Positions 35,275-43,522 of a DNA stretch of 64,000 nucleotides are shown piece after piece. Where the stretch lies: the NCBI RefSeq assembly GCF_021538895.1, contig NZ_JADDRL010000008.1, forward strand, positions 1-64,000, given 5' to 3'. The translations under genes were made by a program, and so were the position numbers. The notes under the pieces were generated by a model. That model was not told the origin of the DNA, ran no database searches, and worked only from the letters and a program-made list of their open reading frames with translations. This stretch comes from Streptomyces olivochromogenes (GTDB taxonomy: Bacteria > Actinomycetota > Actinomycetes > Streptomycetales > Streptomycetaceae). Position 1 is the first letter of the stretch. Each line of letters opens with the position of its first letter.

Positions 35275-35988
35275 TCAGCGATCCGCGTCCAACGGCTCCA
35301 GTTCCTCGTCGCCGTCCAGATCGAGGTCGTCCTCCAGCACCCCGGCCTCTTCGTCCAACTCGTCGTCGATCCCGTCGTCGACCTCGTCGTCGAAGACCGC
35401 GCTGACGTCGAACCGGCACACCACCCACTGCGGATCGACCTGCTCGAACGGCGCTTCCAGCCACTCCCCGGGATCGGCCGGCTCGTCCGCGGCGGTCACC
35501 CACAGTGTGGAGTCGGCCTCCTCCAGGCCGAACTCCTTGTGCCGGGAGGCGATCTCGTCCGGCTCGAACTCCCCGAACAGGATCCCCAGCGCCCCGTGCA
35601 CCGTGCCGGCGGCCTCCGCGCCCGAGCCCTCCCCGTACTCAACCGCCTCGACCCGCTGGGCCTGCGCCAGCAGCCGCTGAGGTTCCGCCACGGCATAGTC
35701 GCGACGGATCAGCACACTGATCGCGTGGGGTTCCTCGGGGCCTGTGTACGGCGGCAGCGCGTCCTCCGTGCCCGGGATCTCGAAGGGCGTGACCTCGTCG
35801 TAGCGGTCGTAGAGCAGCTCGTCGTACGCCTCGGCGGCCGCGGCCAGCTGGTTGAACGCCTCGTAGACGGCCGGGTCGTCCTCCCCCGACCTGCGTTCGA
35901 CCGCCGCCAGGTGACGGTCGAGCGCGGTCTTGACCGCTTCGGCGGCGGCGCGTACCTCGGCAGCGGTGGGCTGCGCAGCATCAGACAT
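35275..35988 (-). CDS. Conserved acidic protein of unknown function
   Basis: A 237-residue protein with no recognised domain. The N-terminal half is helical (AEVRAAAEAVKTALDRHLAAVERR, then a segment rich in Ala, Glu and Tyr). The middle has VLIRRDYAVAEP and GILFGEFEPDEIASRHKEFGLEE. The last 40 residues are almost all Asp, Glu and hydrophobics. ATG 35988 is preferred over a codon 13 residues upstream because MSDAAQPTA looks like a normal start. Divergent from the DUF5703 gene with 47 bases between starts. Confidence 0.75.
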   Translation of the reverse strand: MSDAAQPTAAEVRAAAEAVKTALDRHLAAVERRSGEDDPAVYEAFNQLAAAAEAYDELLYDRYDEVTPFEIPGTEDALPPYTGPEEPHAISVLIRRDYAVAEPQRLLAQAQRVEAVEYGEGSGAEAAGTVHGALGILFGEFEPDEIASRHKEFGLEEADSTLWVTAADEPADPGEWLEAPFEQVDPQWVVCRFDVSAVFDDEVDDGIDDELDEEAGVLEDDLDLDGDEELEPLDADR

Positions 35989-36035
35989 AGTGCAGACGCT
36001 ATCCGTACCGGGCCCCAGCCCGCACAATAGATGCG

Positions 36036-36224
36036 ATGCCGGAATACGAATTTGTCGACGTGTACGTACCGCGCGGGGTGTCCCGCAAGGAGGCGACGCG
36101 TCTGCTGACGGACCATGCCGAGTACGGACATTGGGAGTTGGACCGACTGAGCCTCATGCGCGACGGCAGCCGCAGGGTGCGGCTGCGCCGGCGGATCATC
36201 CGCCAGGTACGCGCCACCTGGTGA
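36036..36224 (+). CDS. DUF5703 family small basic protein
   Basis: A 62-residue protein starting MPEYEFVDVYVPRGVSRKEA and ending in a very basic stretch (RRVRLRRRIIRQVRATW). The compact conserved N-terminus matches the small actinobacterial DUF5703 family usually found next to chaplin genes. Function unknown; the basic tail suggests nucleic-acid binding or a membrane-surface role, unproven. Confidence 0.82.
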   Translation: MPEYEFVDVYVPRGVSRKEATRLLTDHAEYGHWELDRLSLMRDGSRRVRLRRRIIRQVRATW

Positions 36225-36239
36225 GGCGGAGCACATGAT

Positions 36240-36273
36240 CGGAGCGGGCCCCGCGGCGTCGGGACCCGCTCCG
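36240..36273. terminator. Bidirectional terminator-like hairpin before chpC end
   Basis: CGGAGCGGGCCC (36240-36251) pairs with GGGACCCGCTCCG (36261-36273), leaving one bulge or mismatch. It lies between the convergent DUF5703 and chpC genes. Confidence 0.65.
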
Positions 36274-36290
36274 TCCTGCGTGCGGGCGCG

Positions 36291-37163
36291 TTATGCCGCG
36301 GCCCGCGCCTTGCGGTACAGCACGGCGCCCGCGAGCAGCGCTCCCGCGCCGACCGGCAGGACGATGCCGAGCGGCAGGTCGCTGCCGGTGTGGGCGAGTT
36401 GCGCGAGGCCCGGCTGCCCGGAGTGCGTGCCCTGCTGGACGACGTGCGTGGTACCGCCGGCCCCGGGCTGGTGACCGCCCGCGGCGGGCGGGGTGGCCGG
36501 CGTACCGGGGTGACCCGGAGTACCCGGCTGGCCCGGGTGTCCAGGCGTACCCGGCTGCCCCGGGTGTCCGGGCGTCCCGGGGTTGCCCGGCTGACCGGGG
36601 TGGCCCGGTGTCCCGGGGTTGCCCGGCGTTCCCGGAGGCGGCGTTCCGTGACCGCCCCCCGGAGGCGTCCCGTGCCCCCCGCCCGGCGGCAGGCTGTGGT
36701 CACCGCCCCCGGATCCGCTCCCGTTCGCGCAGTGGTTCCCGACGGCCGCGTTGCCGACGCCCACCACGTTGACGCTGTTGCCGCACACGTTGACCGGCAC
36801 GTCGATCGGTACCTGGACGGTGTTGCCCGACCCCACACCCGGCGACCCGCCGGTGTGCCCGCCCGCGTGCGAGCCGCCGTGCCCGCCGGAGTCGCCGTAG
36901 CCGCCCGAGGAGCTGCCGCCACTGTCGTTGGCGCACTTGTTGCCCATGGACGGGTTGAGGGCGCCGACCACGTTCACGGTGTTGCCGCACACGTTGACCG
37001 GCACGTGCACCGGCGCCTGCACGGTGTTGCCGGACAGCACGCCGGGCGAGTGCGCGGCGGAGCCGCTCGCGCCCGAGTCGGCGTGCGCGTAGCCGCCTGC
37101 CGCGGCGATCACGCCGGTGGCTGCGGCGACGGTCATGAGTCCCTTGCGGGTGCCCTGTCGCAT
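36291..37163 (-). CDS. chpC: Long cell-wall-anchored chaplin
   Basis: A 290-residue surface protein. A signal peptide ends near AHA-D (28/29). Two chaplin domains follow, with Cys59/Cys77 and Cys127/Cys145 (each VPVNVCGN...VVG...N-x-C). Then comes a Gly/Pro linker with GTPGHPGQP units. The sorting signal is LAHTG, with a hydrophobic span and RKARAAA tail, as in class E sortase substrates. Chaplins assemble into amyloid fibrils that lower surface tension for aerial hyphae; long ones anchor to the wall. ATG 37163 has a G-rich site upstream. The name chpC rests on position next to a short chaplin as in S. coelicolor. Confidence 0.9.
   Translation of the reverse strand: MRQGTRKGLMTVAAATGVIAAAGGYAHADSGASGSAAHSPGVLSGNTVQAPVHVPVNVCGNTVNVVGALNPSMGNKCANDSGGSSSGGYGDSGGHGGSHAGGHTGGSPGVGSGNTVQVPIDVPVNVCGNSVNVVGVGNAAVGNHCANGSGSGGGDHSLPPGGGHGTPPGGGHGTPPPGTPGNPGTPGHPGQPGNPGTPGHPGQPGTPGHPGQPGTPGHPGTPATPPAAGGHQPGAGGTTHVVQQGTHSGQPGLAQLAHTGSDLPLGIVLPVGAGALLAGAVLYRKARAAA
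36485..36660 (-). repeat. Degenerate tandem repeats coding for Pro/Gly linker of chpC
   Basis: The linker is built of repeated GTPGHPGQP/GNPGTPGHP-type units (9- to 18-bp DNA repeats such as CCCGGGTGTCC and GGTTGCCCGG). It should form an extended wall-spanning stalk. Repeat length may vary between strains. Confidence 0.75.
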
Positions 37164-37255
37164 TGGTGATTTCCCCCCTGCCTTCGATTCTGCTCCGTAT
37201 TTCTGCAGCATTCCTGCAGCGGAATTGCGCTGTGCGCCGCTCCTGAAAAGACCGG

Positions 37256-37292
37256 TCGGCCCCGGAGCGCGTGGCGCGCGCTCCGGGGCCGA
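37256..37292 (-). terminator. Terminator hairpin after chpH
   Basis: TCGGCCCCGGAGCGCG (37256-37271) pairs perfectly with CGCGCTCCGGGGCCGA (37277-37292), a 16-bp stem with a 5-base loop, about 30 bases after the chpH stop. Transcription of chpH therefore probably ends before chpC. Between this hairpin and the chpC start lies a small CTGCAG repeat pair (37203-37220). Confidence 0.85.
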
Positions 37293-37320
37293 CGGAAAGA
37301 CGCCCCTCAGGGAGTCGGCG

Positions 37321-37554
37321 TCACTGGTTGACGCAGGTGTTGCCGAAGGCGGGGTTCAGCAGCCCGATCACCGAGATCGTGTTGCCGCAGACGTTCACCG
37401 GGACGTGCACGGGCACCTGAACGACGTTGCCGGAAAGGACACCCGGGGAGTGCACGGCGGCACCCTGAGCACCCGAGTCGGCGACGGCCAGGCCCGCGCC
37501 CGCGAGAACCAGACCACCAGTGGCAGCCGCAGCAGCGACGACCTTCTTGAGCAT
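37321..37554 (-). CDS. chpH: Short secreted chaplin
   Basis: A 77-residue protein, the length I recall for ChpH. Signal peptide MLKKVVAAAAATGGLVLAG... is cleaved near AVA-D (25/26). One chaplin domain follows, with Cys56 and Cys74 (NVCGNTISVIGLLNPAFGNTC). No sorting signal, so it is released and assembles on hyphal and spore surfaces. ATG 37554 has a strong GAGGAGG site, which can pair with an upstream complementary 10-mer. A strong terminator follows. Confidence 0.93.
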   Translation of the reverse strand: MLKKVVAAAAATGGLVLAGAGLAVADSGAQGAAVHSPGVLSGNVVQVPVHVPVNVCGNTISVIGLLNPAFGNTCVNQ

Positions 37555-37616
37555 TATTCCTCCTCGTTGGCAAAAGCGATCCCGTGTCGCTGATCGCATC
37601 ACCTGTAACGAGGAGG
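37555..37616 (-). promoter_or_regulatory. chpH leader with Shine-Dalgarno-sequestering inverted repeat
   Basis: In the mRNA sense, CCTCCTCGTT (minus strand of 37607-37616) is the exact complement of AACGAGGAGG (minus strand of 37559-37568). The latter contains the chpH ribosome-binding site. The 38-base interval has its own 6-bp stem (37576-37581 with 37592-37597). The folded leader would hide the start site of chpH. Confidence 0.6.
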
Positions 37617-37692
37617 GACTAATCGAGCTACGAGCTTATGGTCGCATTCACTCTTTTCAGTCCGGTCCGTACGCGCGGCCGAATTTCCGGTG

Positions 37693-39018
37693 TCAGGAAG
37701 CGTCGATGAACCGGTCGAGCACCCGCACACCGAACTGGAGCCCGTCCACCGGCACCCGCTCGTCGACGCCGTGGAACATGCCCGCGAAGTCCAGCTCCGG
37801 CGGCAGCTTGAGGGGCACGAAGCCGAAGCCGCGGATGCCCAGGTCGTCGAAGGACTTGGCGTCGGTGCCGGCGGAGAGCATGAAGGGGATCGCCTTGGCG
37901 GCCGGGTCCTCGGCGAGGAGCGCGGACTGCATGGCCTCGACGATCGCCCCGTCGAAGGTGGTCTCCACGGCCTTGTCGGAGTGCACGTCCTCGCGCCGCA
38001 CCTTCGGGCCGAGGATCCGGTCGAGGTCGGCGAGGAACTCCTCCTCGAAGCCGGGCAGGAACCGGCCGTCGATGTTGGCGGTGGCCTCGCCCGGGATGAC
38101 GTTGACCTTGTAGCCGGCGTTCAGCTGCGTGGGATTGGCCGTGTTGCGCAGGCTCGCGCCGATGAGCTTGGCGATGCCGCCGAGCTTGGCGAGGGTCGAC
38201 TCCATGTCCTCCGGGTCGAGCTCGGTGCCGAGCGCGTCGCCCAGCTCGTCGAGGAAGGCCCGGGTGGTCTTGGTGACGCGTACCGGGAACTTGTGCCGGC
38301 CCACGCGGGCGACGGCCTCCGACAGCTCGGTGATCGCGTTGTCCCGGTGGATCATCGAACCGTGTCCGGCCGTGCCGGCCACGGTCAGCTTCATCCAGTG
38401 CATGCCCTTCTCGGCCGTCTGGATCAGATAGAGCCGCCGCTGCTCGTTCACCGTGAACGAGAATCCGCCGACCTCGCTGATGGCCTCGGTGACCCCCTCG
38501 AACAGCTCGGGGTGACGGTCGACGAGCCAGCGGGCGCCGTACGTGCCGCCCGCCTCCTCGTCGGCGAGGAAGGCCAGCACGATGTCCCGCGGCGGCCGCC
38601 GCCCGCTGCGCAGCCGGTCGCGCACGACGGCCAGCGTCATCGCGTCCATGTCCTTCATGTCGACGGCCCCGCGCCCCCACACGCACCCGTCCGTGACCTC
38701 GCCGGAGAAGGGGTCGTGGGTCCAGTCGTCGGCGTTGGCCGGTACGACGTCCAGGTGGCCGTGGATCAGCAGCGCGGGCCGCGACGGGTCCTCGCCCTCG
38801 ATGCGGGCCACGGTCGAGGCGCGCCCCGGGTGCGACTCGAAGATCCTGGGCTCCAGCCCGACCTCGGCGAGCTTCTCCGCGACGTACTCCGCGGCCTTGC
38901 GCTCGCCCGGGCCCGAGTGGTCCCCGTAGTTGCTGGTGTCGATCCGGATCAGCTCGCGACAGAGGTCCACGACCTCGTCCTGGCCCGTGACGCCCTTGGC
39001 CGTGTCCTTCTCGCTCAC
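37693..39018 (-). CDS. M20/M25/M40 family zinc peptidase
   Basis: A 441-residue metallopeptidase or amidohydrolase. Metal and catalytic motifs: LLIHGHLDVVPA, CVWGRGAVDMKDM, VLAFLADEEAGGTYG and, near the C-terminus, MFHGVDERVPVDGL. The dimerisation (lid) domain spans about 190-320 with TAGHGSMIHRDNA. GTG 39018 has GGAGGAAG upstream. Cytoplasmic. It lies upstream of chpH in the same direction, with about 140 bases between; the substrate is unknown. Confidence 0.9.
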   Translation of the reverse strand: MSEKDTAKGVTGQDEVVDLCRELIRIDTSNYGDHSGPGERKAAEYVAEKLAEVGLEPRIFESHPGRASTVARIEGEDPSRPALLIHGHLDVVPANADDWTHDPFSGEVTDGCVWGRGAVDMKDMDAMTLAVVRDRLRSGRRPPRDIVLAFLADEEAGGTYGARWLVDRHPELFEGVTEAISEVGGFSFTVNEQRRLYLIQTAEKGMHWMKLTVAGTAGHGSMIHRDNAITELSEAVARVGRHKFPVRVTKTTRAFLDELGDALGTELDPEDMESTLAKLGGIAKLIGASLRNTANPTQLNAGYKVNVIPGEATANIDGRFLPGFEEEFLADLDRILGPKVRREDVHSDKAVETTFDGAIVEAMQSALLAEDPAAKAIPFMLSAGTDAKSFDDLGIRGFGFVPLKLPPELDFAGMFHGVDERVPVDGLQFGVRVLDRFIDAS

Positions 39019-39219
39019 GCTGCTTCCTCCCACTGTCGCTGCTGGTCGGTCCCCCTCATCCTCCCCCTCCGCCCACTCCGCTCCCAAGACCGGACCCGGC
39101 CCGTCACAAGCCGTTCACGACCGGCCCGGGGACGGGAACAGGGTGTGATCAGCCACCCCCGAAAGCCTGGTAATGTTTCCTTCGTCGCTGCGGGGGAAAC
39201 CCCGCACGACAGACACCTT

Positions 39220-39307
39220 GTCCGGGTGGCGGAATGGCAGACGCGCTAGCTTGAGGTGCTAGTGCCCTTTATCGGGCGTGGGGGTTCAAGTCCCCCCTCG
39301 GACACCA
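39220..39307 (+). tRNA. tRNA-Leu (GAG)
   Basis: Cloverleaf with acceptor stem GTCCGGG/CTCGGAC (one wobble), D-arm GGCGGAATGGCAGA, and anticodon stem CTAGC/GCTAG with loop TTGAGGT, so the anticodon is GAG (reads CUC and CUU). The long variable arm (TGCCC/GGGCG) is typical of Leu. The T-arm is GGGGGTTCAAGTCCCCC. CCA is encoded. A hairpin (39188-39208) precedes it. Confidence 0.97.
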
Positions 39308-39310
39308 CGG

Positions 39311-39345
39311 AGGGCCCCTGTTGATCAGGGGCCTTCACCTTTTCC
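39311..39345 (+). terminator. Rho-independent terminator after tRNA-Leu
   Basis: AGGGCCCCTG (39311-39320) pairs with CAGGGGCCTT (39326-39335; one wobble), five-base loop, followed by CACCTTTT. It ends the tRNA transcript. The following 320 bases up to the synthetase gene hold no gene; TAATAT at 39558-39563 is a possible -10 box. Confidence 0.8.
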
Positions 39346-39661
39346 CGCTCCGCACCGGGAGTTCGCCTCCGCGGCGGGCCAACTGAGCGGCCCTCGGGGC
39401 GAGTTCGGCGCCCGGTGTGCCCGCCGAGGGGCCAGTTGTGGGGCATCTCTCGTACTGCCCGCAGACCCCCAGGTCATCGCTGTGCACTCAGGGTCGCGAT
39501 GTGCCCCGGTCAGCCGCCCCGAGTGGCCGGACGACGGAGCGGAGCCTAGCGTCGTACTAATATTTCCGGCTTGTTATGAAGCTGGAGCCGGACAACCCCA
39601 GGCAGACCTGCGGGCCCGCCAGCGCCCCGGAGGCCTCCGGGTTCGAGACTCGAGGGACCGG

Positions 39662-42600
39662 ATGGCAGCCACACAGGAGGGCAGTGATCTCGGGCTGCTC
39701 GACGCGGAGCTCCGCGAGCAGTTCGCTGACACCGCACGTTTCACCGCGGGCACGGCCGCCTCGCCGCGCACGCTGGTCGACGTGTTCGACGCGTCCGTGC
39801 GCTCGTACCCGGACGAACTCGCGCTCGACGACGGCACCGCGCGCCTGACGTACCGCGCGCTGGCCGTGGAGGTGGAGCGGCTGCGGCGGCGGCTCGCCGA
39901 GGCCGGTGTCGGGCTCGGGGACCGGGTGGGGGTGCGGGTCCCCTCGGGGACCAATGAGCTGTACGTCGCCATCCTGGGCGTCCTCGCCGTCGGCGCCGCC
40001 TATGTCCCCGTCGACGCCGAGGACCCGGACGAGCGGGCCGAGCTGGTCTTCGGGGAGGCGGGCGTACGGGCGGTCATCGGCGCCGGGCACGGCGTCACCG
40101 TGCACGACGGCCCCGGCTCCCCGGCCGGGCGGCCCGGCACCGGGCACGACGCCTGGATCATCTTCACCTCCGGGTCCACCGGGAAGCCCAAGGGCGTCGC
40201 CGTGACGCATCGCAGCGCCGCCGCCTTCGTGGACGCCGAGGCCGCCCTGTTCCTCGCGGAGGAGCCGATCGGGCCCGGCGACCGGGTCATGGCGGGGCTG
40301 TCCGTGGCCTTCGACGCGTCCTGCGAGGAGATGTGGCTGGCCTGGCGGTACGGCGCCTGTCTGGTGCCCGTGCCCCGGTCGCAGGTCAGGAGCGGTGCCG
40401 ATCTCGGGCCCTGGCTGGTCGAGCAGGAGATCACGGTCGTGTCGACCGTGCCGACGCTGGCCGCGCTCTGGGAGCCCGAGGCCCTCAACGACGTACGGCT
40501 GCTGATCTTCGGCGGTGAGGCCTGCCCGCCCGAGCTCGTGCAGCGGCTGGTCACCGAGGGGCGCGAGGTGTGGAACACCTACGGGCCCACCGAGGCGACC
40601 GTCGTCGCCTGCGCCTCCCTGCTGACCGGCGAGGAGCCGGTGCGCATCGGGCTGCCCCTCGACGGGTGGGAGCTCGCCGTCGTCGACGAGGCCGGACAGC
40701 CCGTGCCCCTGGGCGGCAGCGGGCAGCTGGTGATCGGCGGGGTCGGGCTCGCCCGGTATCTCGACGCCGAGAAGGACGCGGAGAAGTACGCACCGCTGGA
40801 ATCCCTCGGCTGGGAGCGGGCCTACCGCAGCGGCGACCTGGTCAAGGCCGACCCCGAGGGGCTGATCTTCCTCGGGCGGGCCGACGAGCAGATCAAGCTC
40901 GGCGGGCGGCGGATCGAGCTCGGTGAGGTCGATGCCGCGCTGCAGGCGCTGCCCGGTGTCGCCGGGGCGGCGGCCGCCGTGCGCACCGCCCGCAGCGGCA
41001 ACCAGCTCCTCGTCGGCTATGTCGTCACCCAGGACGGCTGGGACCAGGCGGCCGCCGTCGAGAAGCTGCGCGCCGCGCTGCCCGCCGCGCTCGTGCCGCT
41101 GCTGGCGCCGGTCGAGGAGCTGCCGACCCGTACCTCGGGCAAGGTCGACCGCAACGCCCTGCCCTGGCCGCTGGAGGGCGTCCAGGCCCCGAAGGCCGAC
41201 CTGTACGGCACCGAGGCCTGGCTCGCCGAGCAGTGGACCGAGGTGCTGGGCATCCCGGTCACCGGCGCCGGTGACGACTTCTTCGCGATCGGCGGCGGCA
41301 GCCTGGCCGCCGCCCAGCTCACCACCCGGCTGCGCACCCGCTACCCCAGCGCGGCCGTCCTCGACATCTACCAGCAGCCCACGCTGCGCAAGCTGGCCCG
41401 GCGGCTGGAGGCCTCGGCGCAGGACGACGGGGCGCGGCGCACGGTCGCCCCGGTCCCGGTCCGCGCGCAGTTCGTCCAGCTCCTCCTGCTCGTGCCGCTG
41501 TTCACGCTGCTCGGGCTGCGCTGGTGGGTGGTGGTGGCCGCGGCCGGCAATCTGCTGCCCGCGTACTCCTGGCTGCCGACCGCCCCCTGGTGGCTGCTCG
41601 CTGCCGCTGCCCTGCTGTTCTTCAGCCCGCCCGGACGCATCGTGCTCGCCGCGGGCGGGGCGCGGCTGCTGCTGCGCGGCCTGGAACCCGGCCGCTACCC
41701 ACGCGGCGGAGGCGTGCATCTGCGGCTGTGGACCGCCGAGCGGCTGGCCGAGTTCGCCGGGGCGACCGCGCTGACCGGCTCGTGGCTGGAGCGGTACGGG
41801 CGGGCGCTGGGCGCCCGGATCGGGCAGGACGTCGACCTGCACTCGCTGCCGCCGGTCACCGGCATGCTCCGGCTGGGGCGCGGGGCCGCGGTGGAGTCCG
41901 AGGTGGACCTGTCCGGGTACTGGCTGGACGGCGACCGGCTGGAGGTCGGTCCGGTGAAGGTCGGCGCGCACGCCGTCGTCGGGACGCGCAGCGTGCTGTT
42001 CCCGGGCGCGCGGGTCGGCAAGCGGGCCGAGGTGGCGCCGGGTTCGGCGGTCACCGGGCAGATTCCCACCGGTCAGCGGTGGGCGGGCGCGCCCGCGGTC
42101 AAGCTCGGCAAGGCCAAGCGCAACTGGCCCAAGGAGCGGCCGCAGCGGGGCACGTACTGGCGGGTGATGTACGGCGTGACGGGCCTCGCGCTCAATGCCC
42201 TGCCGGTGTCGGCGGTGGTGGCCGCGCTGTTGGTCGCCCGGCTGTTCGTGGCGCCCGGCGCCGGACCCGCCGAGGCCCTGTGGGGAGCCGCGCTGGCCCT
42301 CGTCCCGGCCACGCTCGCCTACGGGGTGGCGTACGCGCTGAAGATCCTGGTCGCCGTGCGGCTGCTCAGCCTGGGGCTGCGCGAGGGCACGCATCCGACG
42401 CACAGCCGGATCGGCTGGCAGGCGTGGACCGTCACCCAGCTGATGGACCGCTCCCGGGAGACGCTGTTCCCGCTGTACGCGGGCCTGGTCACGCCGGTGT
42501 GGCTGCGGCTGCTGGGGATGCGGATCGGGCGCGGCGCCGAGGTGTCGACCGTGCTGGCGCTGCCGAGCCTGACCACGGTCGGCGAGGGCGCGTTCCTGGC

Positions 42601-43522
42601 CGACGACACGCTGACCGCGCCGTACGAACTCGGTGGCGGCTGGATGCGGATCGGGCGCGCGGAGATCGGGCGGCGGGCCTTCCTCGGCAACTCGGGGATG
42701 ACGGCGCCCGGCCGGAGCGTGCCGGACGGCGGTCTGGTCGGCGTGCTGTCGGCCACGCCGAAGAAGGCGAAGAAGGGCACCTCGTACCTGGGGCTGCCCC
42801 CGGTGAAGCTGCCGCGCAGCGCGAGCGACGGCGACCAGAGCCGTACCTACGACCCGCCGGCCCGGCTGCTGTGGGCGCGCGGGCTGGTGGAGCTGTGCCG
42901 GATCGTGCCGGTCATGTGCTCGGCGGCGCTGGTGGTGCTGACGGTGGCTGCGCTGTGCGCGCTGGGGCCCTGGGCCGGGCCGCTGTCGGGGCTGGTGCTG
43001 CTCGCCGCGGGCATCGGGGCGGCGCTCGTGTCGGTGCTCGCGAAGTGGCTGCTGGTGGGGCGGCACCGTACCGGGGAGCACCCGCTGTGGAGCTCCTTCG
43101 TGTGGCGCAACGAGCTCGCGGACACCTTCGTGGAGGTGCTGGCGGTGCCGTGGCTGGCCGGTTCCGTGCCGGGGACGCCGGTGATGACCGCGTGGCTGCG
43201 CGGGCTCGGCGCGCGGGTCGGCAAGGGCGTCTGGGTGGAGAGCTACTGGCTGCCGGAGACGGATCTGGTGACCCTGGAGGACGGGGCCTGCGTGAACCGG
43301 GGCTGCGTCCTGCAGACACACCTCTTCCACGACCGGATCTTGCGGACGGATACTGTGGTTCTCCGTGAGGGTGCCACGCTGGGCCCTGGCGGGATCGTGC
43401 TGCCCGGCAGCACGGTCGGGGCCCGTACGACCCTGGGTCCCGCGTCGCTCGTCATGGCCGCGGAGTCCGTCCCGGACGACACCCGCTGGCTCGGCAACCC
43501 GATCGAGGCATGGCGGCCCTGA
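39662..43522 (+). CDS. Pls/PosA-family single-module peptide synthetase (membrane-bound)
   Basis: A 1286-residue enzyme of the type that makes isopeptide-linked poly(amino acids). The adenylation domain (about 40-500) has FTSGSTGKPKGVAVTH, the amino-binding Asp in VAFDASCEEM, TYGPTEAT and RTSGKVDRNALP. The carrier domain has DDFFAIGGGSLAAAQ with Ser547 as the phosphopantetheine site. Residues 600-1286 alternate membrane helices with three soluble domains holding left-handed-helix hexapeptide-like repeats (for example VGAHAVVGTRSVLFPGARVG), as in epsilon-poly-lysine synthetase. No condensation HHxxxDG or thioesterase motif was seen. ATG 39662 has GAGGGA upstream. Amino acid used and product are unknown. 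The M1 peptidase overlaps its end. Confidence 0.88.
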   Translation: MAATQEGSDLGLLDAELREQFADTARFTAGTAASPRTLVDVFDASVRSYPDELALDDGTARLTYRALAVEVERLRRRLAEAGVGLGDRVGVRVPSGTNELYVAILGVLAVGAAYVPVDAEDPDERAELVFGEAGVRAVIGAGHGVTVHDGPGSPAGRPGTGHDAWIIFTSGSTGKPKGVAVTHRSAAAFVDAEAALFLAEEPIGPGDRVMAGLSVAFDASCEEMWLAWRYGACLVPVPRSQVRSGADLGPWLVEQEITVVSTVPTLAALWEPEALNDVRLLIFGGEACPPELVQRLVTEGREVWNTYGPTEATVVACASLLTGEEPVRIGLPLDGWELAVVDEAGQPVPLGGSGQLVIGGVGLARYLDAEKDAEKYAPLESLGWERAYRSGDLVKADPEGLIFLGRADEQIKLGGRRIELGEVDAALQALPGVAGAAAAVRTARSGNQLLVGYVVTQDGWDQAAAVEKLRAALPAALVPLLAPVEELPTRTSGKVDRNALPWPLEGVQAPKADLYGTEAWLAEQWTEVLGIPVTGAGDDFFAIGGGSLAAAQLTTRLRTRYPSAAVLDIYQQPTLRKLARRLEASAQDDGARRTVAPVPVRAQFVQLLLLVPLFTLLGLRWWVVVAAAGNLLPAYSWLPTAPWWLLAAAALLFFSPPGRIVLAAGGARLLLRGLEPGRYPRGGGVHLRLWTAERLAEFAGATALTGSWLERYGRALGARIGQDVDLHSLPPVTGMLRLGRGAAVESEVDLSGYWLDGDRLEVGPVKVGAHAVVGTRSVLFPGARVGKRAEVAPGSAVTGQIPTGQRWAGAPAVKLGKAKRNWPKERPQRGTYWRVMYGVTGLALNALPVSAVVAALLVARLFVAPGAGPAEALWGAALALVPATLAYGVAYALKILVAVRLLSLGLREGTHPTHSRIGWQAWTVTQLMDRSRETLFPLYAGLVTPVWLRLLGMRIGRGAEVSTVLALPSLTTVGEGAFLADDTLTAPYELGGGWMRIGRAEIGRRAFLGNSGMTAPGRSVPDGGLVGVLSATPKKAKKGTSYLGLPPVKLPRSASDGDQSRTYDPPARLLWARGLVELCRIVPVMCSAALVVLTVAALCALGPWAGPLSGLVLLAAGIGAALVSVLAKWLLVGRHRTGEHPLWSSFVWRNELADTFVEVLAVPWLAGSVPGTPVMTAWLRGLGARVGKGVWVESYWLPETDLVTLEDGACVNRGCVLQTHLFHDRILRTDTVVLREGATLGPGGIVLPGSTVGARTTLGPASLVMAAESVPDDTRWLGNPIEAWRP

